Origin: Casuarina equisetifolia
Taxonomy: Eukaryota; Streptophyta; Magnoliopsida; Fagales; Casuarinaceae
Direction: 5' to 3'
DNA: 64,000 nucleotides
Assembly (NCBI GenBank): GCA_028551475.1
Contig: CM052356.1
Span: 5,280,001-5,344,000 of the forward strand
Positions 37,231 through 48,310 of the stretch are shown one piece after another; the first letter of the stretch is position 1, and each line of letters begins with the position of its first letter. Below the pieces are notes generated by a model, which was given only the letters and a program-made list of their open reading frames with translations, was not told the origin of the DNA and searched no databases. The position numbers and the translations under genes were made by a program.

Positions 37231-38645
37231 GTAGCCTTAACAACTCATGTAAGTAGACCTAATAGGGCTACTAAACCATAATGAGCCTTTACTAAACCCT
37301 TTTCATATATATTAAGTTTTTATCCTATTTTACCAACTTGTCCTCTCCTAAAAAAGCAATCTTGTAGGCCTCTTATAAAATGGAATGATGAGGAATTTGA
37401 ACTGGATTATCTCATTAAGTGCATTTATGAAGAAGTTAACTAAGGAGACTTTTGTCATGCTTGAGTTTTAAAAAGACATTCATGGTTGCAATCACTAAAA
37501 TGTTTATATAAACTCAAATACAATGGAAGTTTATTTTAATGTAAAGAACTTATTGCCATCATTTTTCTAGTCCTTGACTACAAAACAGTCCACTACATTA
37601 TGTTTAAAATAAGCCCAATTCACTTACTTTTTCTTAGCTATGTAATATGTATACCAATAACTTACATCCTTCTTCATAACTATTATTACATATTAGGCTT
37701 TAACTTGTGTAAGTAGTCTTAACAACTCATGTAAATAGACCTAGTAGGACCATTAAACCATGGTGAACCTTTACTAAACTTTGATAGATATTAATTTTTT
37801 TTTCTATTTTGTTAGCTTGCCCTTTTTTAAAAAAGCAATCTAGTAGGCCTTCTATAAAGTAGAGAGATGAGAATTTGAATTGTTAGCTAGATCTTCTCTT
37901 AAGTGCATGTGTGAATAAGTTGACTAAGGAGACCTTTGCTATCCTTAGGTTTTGAAAAGACACCCATAATTGCACCGTAAGATGTTTTCACAAACTCAAA
38001 TATAATGAAGTTTGTCTTAATGTAAAGAACTTGCCGCCATCATTTTCCTAGTCCTTGACTACAAAATGACTTATTACATTATGCTTTAAATTAGCCCAAC
38101 TCACTCACTCTTTCTCAAGTATATAAGATATAACTATTGTTATATATTATACTTTAACTCATAAGCAATCCTAATAACTTGTGTATGTATACTTACTAGG
38201 GACTACTAAACCTAGAAGAGCTTTTACTAAACCTTTTCATATATATTACATTTTTTCTCGTTTCACTAACTTGTCCTTTCTTAAAAAAGCAATCCTGTAG
38301 GCCTTTTATAAGGTAGAAGAATGAGAAATTTAAATTATCAATTGAATATTCTCCTTAAATACTTGTATGAAGAAGTTGACCAAGGAGACTTATGCTATCC
38401 TTGGGTATGATAAGACACCCATGGTTGAAACCACCAAAATGCTTCCACAAACTTAAATACAATGGAAGTTTGTCTTAATGTAAAGAATTTGTCACCATCA
38501 CTTTCTTAGTCCTTGACTACAAAATGATCCACTACATTATACTTAAAATCAGCCTAACTTATTTAGTTTTTCTTAGCTATATAAGGTGTATACCAATAAC
38601 TTACATCATTCTTTATAGTTATTACTACATATTACACTTTAAGAT
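37231..38645 (-). repeat. three tandem units of about 450-485 bp within the Gypsy gag region
   Basis: Units begin near 37231, 37711 and 38161. Each carries the same ordered phrases: 'aaaaaagcaatc(t/c)tgtaggcc', 'gaagttga/gact/ccaaggagact', 'gtccttgactacaaaa' and 'tccactacatta'. The units differ at perhaps 15-20% of positions. Amplification therefore predates most of the decay. Each unit lies inside what should be single-copy gag. Confidence 0.85.
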
Positions 38646-39614
38646 ATTTTTTCATCTTAAATAAGTGAAATAATTTTTCACAATAAACTAGCCATTCCTT
38701 AGAATTGGTTCCAATAAAATGGAAAAAATTATGTACAAGGATTGGGTGCACTTGCCTACTGCCCATAGGGCTTCTCTTGCTAGATGTACGGTTGTTTGGA
38801 GGGCAAGTTGAAAGGCTGGCCAAATTACTTTTAGGGTTGTTTGTGCTTGTCTATAGGTTAATTGTAGTGTGGCTCAAATGGTGGCCCATAATGTTTCCAT
38901 GGAGGTGAGAATTTAGGGTTAAAACCATGTCCATTTGCAAGAGGAGGAAAATGATAGTCATGAACATGGTGGCTAATAAATGCTGCTTGTGGTGGCCAGA
39001 AACTGTCTAGTGGTTAGAACCCATTAAGCAGTTAACTAAAGCATAGGCTAGCTAGAGGGTGGTTAAAAAACCTTTAGGCTAAACAAACCTATAGCTATTA
39101 CACTTAGAATAGTTCTATTACTACTTATGGAAATCACTAGAGGAATTACCTAGCTAGTCATGGGTTGGTCTAAAAAAGCTAGAAACATCATTAGGAGAGC
39201 CAAATGGGTTGTTTGACTCCATCTTTGGGCTAGAATCCTTTAGAAGCTTGACAAAACAGGGGGTGTTAGAAGAAGCGACAAATGGCTCCATGTATAGTGC
39301 AAGGCTATTTAAGTTGCAAGGATTGCCAAAATGCTACTCTTTGATTGTTGGTCTCTCAGATAAGGGTGGAATGAGGATCATATTTGAGTGGGTAAAAGGT
39401 TAGAATGGATGGTTGGTGGGGGTGCACCCTATGCCAAATTACTACTTTGGTCTAGCGATAGACTTTCAATAAAAGAAAAGGTTGCTTGTCTTGATTCAAG
39501 ATCCAAATGGGCCAACGGGGCCAGTTAATTTTTTAGTAATTCATTTATTTGGGCTTCCATGAAAGTCAAGCAAAATCTATATAAAATTAGCAATAAGTCA
39601 TAGTGGCCAAGTTG

Positions 39615-39630
39615 ATAAGCTGATACCAAA
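39615..39630 (-). other. primer-binding site of the Gypsy element
   Basis: The minus strand reads TTTGGTATCAGC directly after the LTR end, a close match to the initiator-Met tRNA site. This fixes the element's orientation. Confidence 0.75.
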
Positions 39631-39961
39631 TGTGAAGAACAAGCTTCTTTCTCACAAATCAATCACAAACATTGGAAATTTACCATTAATGCTTCAAGAA
39701 AGCTTCCATAAATTCCAAAGGTTTATATAAGAAAGTAAACCAACATAAACAAAGGTCTTATTGATTATTGTAAGAAAAGCTAATGAAAGATCGTAAATTT
39801 TCTACTAAAATGAAGCATATCCTACATCAATACTTTAACAATTATGATTTTCTACAAGTTTTTCCTTTCCCTTTCATCTTCATGAAGCTTTCTTTTTCTT
39901 CTCCTTCTTTTTCTTTGTTTTGGGCCTTACCCTTGTGGACTTACCACTTTGGGCTATAACA
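39631..39961 (-). repeat. 5' LTR of the Gypsy element
   Basis: This 331-bp segment begins TGTTATAG and ends CTTCACA on the minus strand and abuts the primer site. No partner LTR is present because the element is truncated at about 36470. Confidence 0.7.
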
Positions 39962-42791
39962 TATCACCAAACTCTTCTATTGAAGATCATGCTCATTCAA
40001 TCTCAATTCTTGTCATACTTTCAAAACAAAGGTTACCTATTGATGTTACTCCTCCCATTGAGCTACCACTTGAGTTGCCCCCTTTGACTCTTATAGAGTT
40101 ATCACTTGAGTTGCCCTCTATGAATTTTATTATAAAGTTGATTGAACCACACCTTATGACATTTATTCCAAAATTGTCCATTGCACCTCTAATTATAGAA
40201 CCCCCTAAATTGCCTTTATGGCAAACATATAGATGCATAAGACCACCTATTTAGTCTTTTGACTATATCTATTCTATTACTAATATACCCATTACTCACT
40301 TTGTACCTAATCTAAATACTATTTATCTTATTTTTAACCTCTTTCCTATTATTCCAAGAATTACTTGCATTGTCTAAGGTCTTACGTAGGGACAAACTTA
40401 TCTTTTGGACAAAGAATAATAGCATAACACCTACATCTAAAGACTTTAAGATAGTCCATGGAAAGAGTCTTACCAAAGAGTATTTCAAAGAAAAACTAAA
40501 TACCAAGTTGAGCATAGGGTAGTCGGTTTATGAGATATATGGCTATCAAAGTATATTTCTTCCTAGAATGAGAAGGAACACTAGCCTAAAACATCAAGGC
40601 TAGGTAACATCTAAAAGACAATGATATTTGTGCTTAACCACCCTATTTTGTTGAAGTGTGTATGCACATAAAAATTCATAGAGAATTTCATGAGATGACA
40701 AATAAGAATTACATGCATCAAAATAAAAATAAAAATTAGTGCCATTATCAGAGTGAATATGTTTCACCTTGGCACCAAACCATGTCTTTACCATGTAAAT
40801 AAAGGATCCAATTGTAGAAAAGACCTAGTCCTTGAAATGTAACAAAAAGGTTCAAGTAGCATGTGAAAAATCATTGATGACAGTTAGAAAATAATGTAAT
40901 CCCTCATAGTTGGTCCATTGATAATGCCTTTATAGATTCATGTGTACAAGATCAATAGTAGCTACAAGTGTTGTGTGACACTATGGAAAATAAATCTTTA
41001 CTATTTTTCCAATATCAAACATGAGAAAAATTCAAGACAAGTGATGCATTTGCCATGTCTAAGAAACATTTTTAGGAATTGTAATGAAGGTAAAGATGCC
41101 ATAAAATATAATTAGTATTATTTAAATATTGTTCTCTTGAAAGGTGTTCACATTCAAATTATATGAAAAATAGTATATTGATAACAAAATACGATTAATA
41201 CAATTATGTAAATCTTTAAGAGTTGACTGAAGGAAGTATAATCCTTGCATAGCTTTAACTAGTGCAACCACTTGCTTAGTCAAATGGTCCTAAAAGAGAG
41301 AACTATCATAAAAAAAATGACAAAGCTATTACATTGTGAGGCAACCCTTTTAACTGATAATAGACTATCTTTGAAGAATGGTACAAAACGGACATCAGTT
41401 AATTCTAACAACGGTATAGGTTTGGCCTTTCCAATATACTGGCTATGACGTGTTTAGTCAAGCAACTTAATAAACAAAAATTGTGAAGTGCATTAAGAGA
41501 ACCAAAATGGCATACCTTGGAACATAGAACTGAGCCAAAGCTCATGAAACTAGTTTGTCCTTGCCTATTCTACCTGGTTGTCTCCCTCATTTCGAACTAG
41601 CTTCTATAGAGAGCTGAAAGGCGTGAGCGGAGGACGTTTTTTTTTTTTTTTTTTATGATTTATTGCCTTTAGGAGACCAACCAATTGGAAATTCGATGAG
41701 CCAATAACACTTTTCCCTTTTGGTGTCTATAAGAAAGGAAAAATACGGGAACAATAAGAGAGATGAGCCAATGAAGGTGTATGAATAACGTTGTATCATA
41801 ATATATTTTCATGTATATAGAGTGGTCTACATTTATAGATTTACAGTCCAAATCTAGAAAGGAAAATAATAAATATAATGAATAAAAATGAATATTCATA
41901 GAACAATTCTAATACTAATTTGGTAATGTGCCCATGTTGCCTCATATGCATCAACAATGTCCAAGCTTGCGCTAATGGGAGTATTCACTCCTCCATTTCC
42001 ATCTTTGGTGTTAGTGGTCGAATTCGGAGCTCCACCGTAGTTGTTCTAAGATTGGATGGCGAGGGTCATTCCCTTCGTGTATGACAACCCAATATGCCTT
42101 AATCGCTGGTGCTCGTCTTCCCTGGCTAGGTTGAAGGCTGAATCCAATGAGGGTAAAGGTTTTCTAGACAGAATCTGGGTTCTATAGTTCTTAAAATTTT
42201 AGGGTAGCGCTAAAAGAAAATCCATATGATGATGCTCCTCAGTTCTCCATTCTATTCTTTCATTCACCCTATAGGTGCAATTACCATACTTGTACCGAAC
42301 GGGGTTCCTCAGTTGTGCGAATCTCAACCAATAGATTCTTGATATTAGAGTAGAAGCTAACCATTTTAGTCTAACCATTTTTGTCTCCTTTTGCTTCTAT
42401 CTGAGGTTATACCTTTGAGTCCCCCCCATATAGCCATATCTCTTTTTAAAAGTTCCCACAGAAGCTTAACGTTAGCCGTTAGTGAAACAAAGAAGAGGTT
42501 TGTCTACTGATGTTCTTTCCAGTCTAATATCACTAAATGGTTTTGCTCCCATAATCTTGCTTTATCGAAGTCATCTTTAGGCCAACGAAATGACCCATTG
42601 AGCCAACCGAACTTATTTTGTCCTAGGAATTGATTCTTAATCTACCGTGAGCACAACTTATAGTTGGAATCGTTGATAAGTTTTTCGGTGACAAGGGTTG
42701 TTTGGGGCATATATCATTGGTGGAGAGAAAGTAGGGGTCTTTATCGGGATTTTGGGTGAGGTCAGAGTTTGACGAGGATGAAGAAGACATT
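39962..42791 (-). mobile_element. degenerate Copia gag-pol fragment
   Basis: Minus-strand reading from Met at 42791 gives a serine-rich gag start, then LGQNKFGWLNGSF and, near 42040-42250, QILSRKPLPSLDSAF, both typical of Copia gag. Pre-integrase and integrase follow: DLVHMNL...YFLTVINDFSHAT near 40850-40980, and VKHIHSDNGTNF...LSSHEILYEF near 40640-40770, which includes an integrase-core aspartate (DNGT). Reverse transcriptase is missing; the sequence ends against the Gypsy LTR at 39961. Stops and frameshifts are frequent, so no protein is made. I found no convincing LTR to its right. Confidence 0.8.
41638..41656 (-). other. poly(T) run: possible poly(A) tail of a minus-strand insertion
   Basis: About 18 T residues are followed on the + strand by 'atgatttattgcc', so the minus strand reads GCAATAAATCAT then poly(A). 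An AATAAA signal next to a tail suggests the 3' end of a retroposed sequence inserted in the Copia fragment. No target duplication was found, so the call is tentative. Confidence 0.35.
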
Positions 42792-43354
42792 TAGTTCATC
42801 GGGAGGTCAAGGATGAATTCGGGACAGGGAGATGAATTGCACAGAAGGATGAGGGCAGAAAGGGTGTTTTTGTTTGAGTTTCTGTGAGGGGAGTTGCCTT
42901 GTAAACAACTACATAGCAGGGTAACCAAAATGACGTAGTTTAGGAAGGTTGAAAAAGACAATTATCACGAGCTAATTGAAAGGTACAATAAACTTCCAAG
43001 AACAGCCTTAGAACAAAAACGGATCATAAATACCTAGAAAGCTCTTGCAATCTAAGGTCCTGAGGCTTATACAATTGACAACACTAGCGAAGATCCAGCA
43101 ACTTCAAATCGCTTCGAATCCGCCTCAAGTAAAGTTCCACCGAGCCAAAGGGACGTCTTCTCAGCTTTCCTGAAAAAAGAAAAAGAAAAAGAAAAAAAGA
43201 AAAAAAGAAAAGAAAAGAAAGATCTCCCCCGCTCCGTTACAAATGCTAATTAACGAAACAAAACAGTAAAGACGTTCCACTAAGTGCATTGGAAACGGGA
43301 GGCAACTGTCGAGACTGAGACTATGGCTGAGACTGAGAGTTGAATCAATTGACA
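42792..43354. other. spacer left of the resumed duplication
   Basis: This holds the presumed leader of the Copia fragment and an A/G-rich low-complexity tract (43170-43221). I recognise no LTR end and no gene. Confidence 0.45.
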
Positions 43355-43705
43355 AATGTAAATATTAAAATAGTAACGATAACATGATTAATATTTTGGT
43401 CTTATATATTCTTTTATATGTCTAAGTGTCTTTTTTAATTAATAATTATTTTAAGAGAAGGGAATGAATTTTTTGTGATTTTTCACTCTCAAGAAGTTTT
43501 CAAACATAATTTATAACTTGCCCTTACATAGCCAATGGGAATTGCAAATTTTTTCATAATATATCCTCTTTTGCATATGAGAGATATCACCTCTTAAATT
43601 GGCTTATACTATAATATTGAGAAATATCATTTTCTTCTTAAAACTAGTTTGTAAGAATGAGACATATATATATTTGAAGATAACTTTTAAGTGGAATTAA
43701 AGTAA

Positions 43706-44560
43706 TGTAATATTAGGGTTGGTGGAATAATTATATTAGATGGTATGATTGTAATATTCTATTATAACCAAGGGTCTCTATGTAGTTGTAAAACTGGGGT
43801 TATCTTTTTGATGTAGTAGGTTTTTTTTAGCAATATTCAATTAGGATTCCTTGGATATTAATCTATAAATAGACAAAAAATATATATATAAAAAAACGTA
43901 GTAGGCAAGTAGAGAGAGTCCTCTTGTTGGTTAATTTTTGAAGAGAGCCTTCTTGGGGGCTAATTGTTAAAGAGAGCTCCCTTCATGGTTTTTAGTTGAT
44001 GAGAGAAGTCATAAGATGTTTGTTTGATTAGAAAAAAAGTATAAAAAAATTTAATGAGAAAATAATACAAAGAATATAAGATATTATATTGGTTGGAACC
44101 TTTTAAATATATTGTGTTTAGATGTATGCATTCTTATGGTTGTGTTCAATCCATATGTGGGTAATGTGCTTTGTTAAATTTCCCAACAAATATTATCGAA
44201 ATTGTTTGAATTTCCAATAAGTGGTATTAGAGCTATTGGAGTTGGAAGATCAGGACCATAGATAATATACCACATATGATAAATGCAATTGAAGAAATTA
44301 ATTAATGTGTTGAAGAGAGCTTCCCTCATGGATTAGTTGATGAGAAAATTCATAAAATGTTTGCTTGATGAGAGAAAAATTATGAGAAAATTTAATGAGA
44401 ATAGATTACATAAGACATATGACATTATGTTAATCAAAACCTTTTAAACTTGCTGTTTTTGGATGTATGCTTTCTTATAATTGTGTATTTGTTCTATACT
44501 TGGGTGATGTACTTATCAAATTTTCTTAACAAGTGGTAGAAAAACTGCTTGAATCCAACA
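43706..44560 (+). mobile_element. short LTR element with tiny internal region (TRIM/solo-type remnant)
   Basis: A left LTR of about 511 bp (43706-44216, TG...CA) is followed by TGGTATTAGAGC at 44222-44233, one base off the initiator-Met primer site. After about 90 bp a second, 5'-truncated LTR copy follows (about 44306-44560), sharing 'gaagagagc(t)tcc...tcatgg', 'tagttgatgaga' and 'ggatgtatgc(a/t)ttctta'. There is no gag or pol. The element interrupts the upstream homology between copies A and B and is absent from copy A, so it inserted after the duplication or was lost from A. Confidence 0.75.
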
Positions 44561-46227
44561 TGTAAAACACCTTTCATACCATTTTTAATACACCATTTTT
44601 TAGTCATACTCCACTCTAGATGAGGAATGTCCTTTATAGTTAATATTAGATTGGTATATACCTATTTGTCTCCCATAATAACCTGTTTATACGTTAGCAA
44701 AGTAACACCCAGGTCACGGCCAGCAAAAGGTCCCAACTGTTGATTGTTTAGCCATCTGCAGAGGTTCCCACTTAGACTAGACAATACTGTCTTCCACAGT
44801 CATTGGGAAACCATTGATATTCTGCTGATATCCATAGCCTTTTACCCTCGGAGTGCAAAAGTTGACGGCGACGCAGAAAAAGCACAACTTCCATGCAGCA
44901 GCGTGGGGAGTGAGAGACGCAGAGATAAGAGGAATCTCGGCGGTACATATGACCCTCATACTTTTTACTATAAGGGAGATGTTATACCAAAAGGCGTATC
45001 GATCTCGTACTTCGACCTTTTAACAATTAGATCTGCCATCATTGTTCATTACTTTCAGTATATTATTTCGCTGTAAAGGTTATGCCCACTTTTTGTTTTA
45101 AGGACCGGGAGTTCTGGGATTCTCCCCCCCCCCCCTTTTTTTTGTAAAAAAAATTGTTTATCTTGCAAGATGTCGAGAAATTAATGTGATCAAGTAATTA
45201 ACATTCGTTCAAATAAAATAAAAATATAAAAATTTTATATGATGTGAAAGATATAATCTTGATATCTCTGAAATAATAATTTGCTTTTAATTTGAGATTT
45301 TTATAATCTTCGAGGTTGAAAATTTTTTATAGTTCATGAACTGATTGTTTCAAAGACAAATCAGATGACACAATATATTTGTTTTTCCAAAATATTACAT
45401 TATTAAATAACTTGAAAAGTTTTTGTTAAAAAGTTCATTTTCTCTCTTAAAATATACTTACAAAAGCACAACAATTTAATATATTGATAATGTGAAAGTC
45501 ATATTCTAGTTTCAATAAGAAACCTTCAATCAAGTGAGGGAAAAGATCTTCTCTTAAGGATAATCTAAAAAGACGAGGTGTTTCGTATGTAACCCAAATT
45601 TTGATATTATAAATTCAAATTTTAAGTAATTTAAGATGATAAAATAATTATTTTAACATTATTATTAATTATTTTAATTGATTAACCATCTCTATATCTC
45701 CAAATATGGAGAAGACAAATCGCTATCAATCCTCCATACTATAAGCAAATTATTTCGCTGTAATGGCTACGCCAACCTTTTTGTTTTCAAGCTTCGGGAG
45801 TTTTACTGGCTCTTGCGTGGGGACCCACTATACCTAGTGTCTTTGGAGTTGCCTTGGAAGGCAAGTGGCTTTACATCTGTGGACAGCAAGTCTGGTCGCA
45901 ACTGATGGAATGTAGCATGACATTTGATGCTTTAATAGCTTGGTGAGCTTAAACATCGGTCCCATCCTCCAATTCGTGGCTACTTTTGTGCGAAGAGTCC
46001 TGCCAAAATAAGAGGCCTCGGGTGGGTGTGCTTTTCATGATTCTAGAATGTCGTTTAGATGACGACATTGCCTTGGACCCCGTTCCTCCATCTTATAATT
46101 GCGGCAAAAAGGCATATGATTCCTTGAGTAAATATGGGCCATTCATAATTTCTTACAAAGCCGTGCCGGCGGGGGGGGGGCGCCGCTTTCTTACTCCAAC
46201 TGCCGTCACTCCTCCTATCACTACAAA
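44561..46227. other. upstream region of SPX-MFS gene B
   Basis: Stretches here match the copy A upstream region (for example 44750-44840 with 21770-21860 and 46200-46430 with 24390-24600). They are separated by copy-specific sequence and homopolymer runs (C run near 45124, G run near 46171). The promoter must lie here, but I see no unambiguous TATA box or phosphate-response element. Confidence 0.5.
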
Positions 46228-46287
46228 ATGATACGCTTTCTCCATGAACCGAAAGCCAAGAGGCCGCCTCCACCCGTTCCTTTCTAG
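46228..46287 (+). other. upstream ORF in gene B leader, 19 codons
   Basis: It begins MIRFLHEPKAK, like the gene A upstream frame, but ends at an early TAG after a proline run. The start codon and the first ten residues are nearly unchanged between copies while the tail is lost. Confidence 0.35.
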
Positions 46288-46434
46288 ACTGCCTCCTGCA
46301 ATCACTTTCTCTGTATCCAGAATCTTGTTCTCCATATAAACGCTCTTCGTACCACACTCTGTGTTCGTTGATGGTCATTTAAGAAGTCTCGTTTTCTACG
46401 CACTCGTAAACCGCGGTTTCCGAAACTCGCCTCG

Positions 46435-48304
46435 GTAATGCATTTTTCACGGACGAATTCCTTCTCATACAGTATGTTTGTTTGTTTGTTTGTTTTTTTT
46501 TTTTTTGCGTTCACTTTCTTTGAATTCATGCGCCGTTTGGCAGCTTAGGATCGGAAATGAGTTTTGAAGCCGTGTATTTTGGTGTCTCGGTTTGGTTATG
46601 AGTTTTCTAAGTCTTTCAATCCCAAGTGTACCTGTTGAAGCTTGTTTCTTGGTTTTCTTTTCGTGCGTTTTCTCGGCAGCCAAACAGAACTTCATATGGA
46701 AGCTTCTAAAATGAGTTGTGTTGCTTCTTGATGAAATTCTGGAATCTTCAATAGTTTGCACACTCTCAGCATAGTGGTTTGCTGCATGGCCGTTATAACT
46801 CTGGGATAATCAAAACGGTCAAGCTTTTGATTTGCTTGTTTGTCAAATAATTATTATTGCTGTATACCAATGAAATTTTAGTTTGTGAAGTTGTAATGTT
46901 CCACTACTGCATATGTTCGATGGGAGTTGGTCAAATTGGCTGGTTAATCAGATAATGATGAACATGTTCTCGGAATTAAACTAAGTGTACCGGCCAACGT
47001 TAATATAGATGAAAATCACAGCTTTAATGCTGGATGTTTTATTCTAGATTATGCATTGGTGGGTTCCTCAAGCATTAGGAACACATGGTTGATTGTTAGG
47101 GAAAACATGGTTGAGTGTTAGGTGGATAGGAAATAAAAAGTAATAGTTTTGAAAGTTTGGTCGAACTATTTATCCCAAGAGAATGTTATATTTATGCCAA
47201 TAAAAGGTAACAGTTGACTCTCCGTCCTGGTTGATGTAGTTATGGCACTTGCAACTTAGTGGGACTCGTAAGATGTGGAACAGTTGTACTGGGAGTAAAC
47301 ATGTCAAGCACTGTGCATATGTTTAACGTATAACGGAGCACCTAGTGTAGTGATTAATTCTCATAGACTGCCTTCACTTGGATAATTTTTCTATATATTC
47401 TTGACAGGAATAGTGTGATTTTCTTTTCTACTAACAAAATAGTCAGTTTTAGGTGTTTTTAACATATGAAAATTAATTGATGTAGGCTGAAGTTGTCCGT
47501 AGGAAAGTGGACTTGTAGTTGTTCCATCTTTATTAGACGCTAGTTTTCAATTATTGGCTACTTGTTGGTCTATAAAATCCACAAGCTAATGTCTTCTGCT
47601 TCATGAGGAAATTGAAGTTTCTAGATCAATCACCTTATCAAGACGAATGCTTTGTGTAATATGAATATCTGTGTGTTGTTGAAACCATTTAATTTTGGGG
47701 ATTTTAATAAACCAAGTGGACTTTCATTTAATCATGTGTTACGCATTTGTTTTACGTATGGTGAGCGTGCCAAAGTTATTTCATGCTATCTGGTACATCC
47801 GTTTCATTTGAGGTCTCCATGTGAAATTGCATACCTGATGTTCATTTTATTAAACCTTTTCTCAAAACAAATGATATTCTTTTATTGTTCTTAGAGAAGA
47901 GAAATATTTCCCTTTTTGACCTGTACAACAAGGAGACCACGCTTTGGCCCCCAACCTCCCTGTTGTATTCGAATAAAGTTGTCAGGTCGTCTGTATAACT
48001 GTCCCGCACTACATTGCTCATACTTTGTAAAGGTCCAAAACAGCATTGGAGTTGTCATAAATACTTAATAATGCTTTATCCTGTAAAGCTGGATTTGGGC
48101 TATCAAAATCATCGTGGTTCGGTGATAAGCTTTTTGGCAGGATATTGCACCAATTATAAATTTTGTTGTTTCATTTTTTCATTATCTTCTTTTGCTGAAA
48201 AAGCTCCTGTTATCAAAGTTCACTCAGAGCGCAAGTTTCCGCTACACATGTTTCTGTGATTTCCTGTTTTCTTTTTCACATAAGTTTTCGTTTTTTATTT
48301 GCAG
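46435..48304 (+). other. leader intron of SPX-MFS gene B
   Basis: The donor CTCG|GTAATG and the acceptor GCAG six bases before the ATG match those of gene A. The intron is 1.87 kb and aligns with gene A's leader intron along its length. Confidence 0.7.
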
Positions 48305-48310
48305 TGAAAG

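Larger units (their letters stand above)
36470..39961 (-). mobile_element. Gypsy-type LTR retrotransposon fragment (5' LTR, gag, start of pol)
   Basis: Read on the minus strand, this runs from an LTR (39631-39961) through a primer site, gag and the beginning of pol. Gag shows a GTNSKEWLVYCEKLF motif (cf. the GxNPxGWxxRCEKYF of plant Gypsy gag) near 38670-38760. A decayed zinc knuckle with CDEK follows at 37081-37141, then a CCDIVLGIQW motif at about 36640-36680, which in Gypsy elements lies at the end of the protease region. The reading frame is broken by many stops, and the rest of pol and the 3' LTR are missing. It is dead. Confidence 0.8.

Noticed and set aside
39949..40254. 101-codon + strand frame rich in Pro, Leu and Glu
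   Set aside because: The minus strand of the same region belongs to the decayed Copia pol fragment; the + frame arises from its repeats and has no support.
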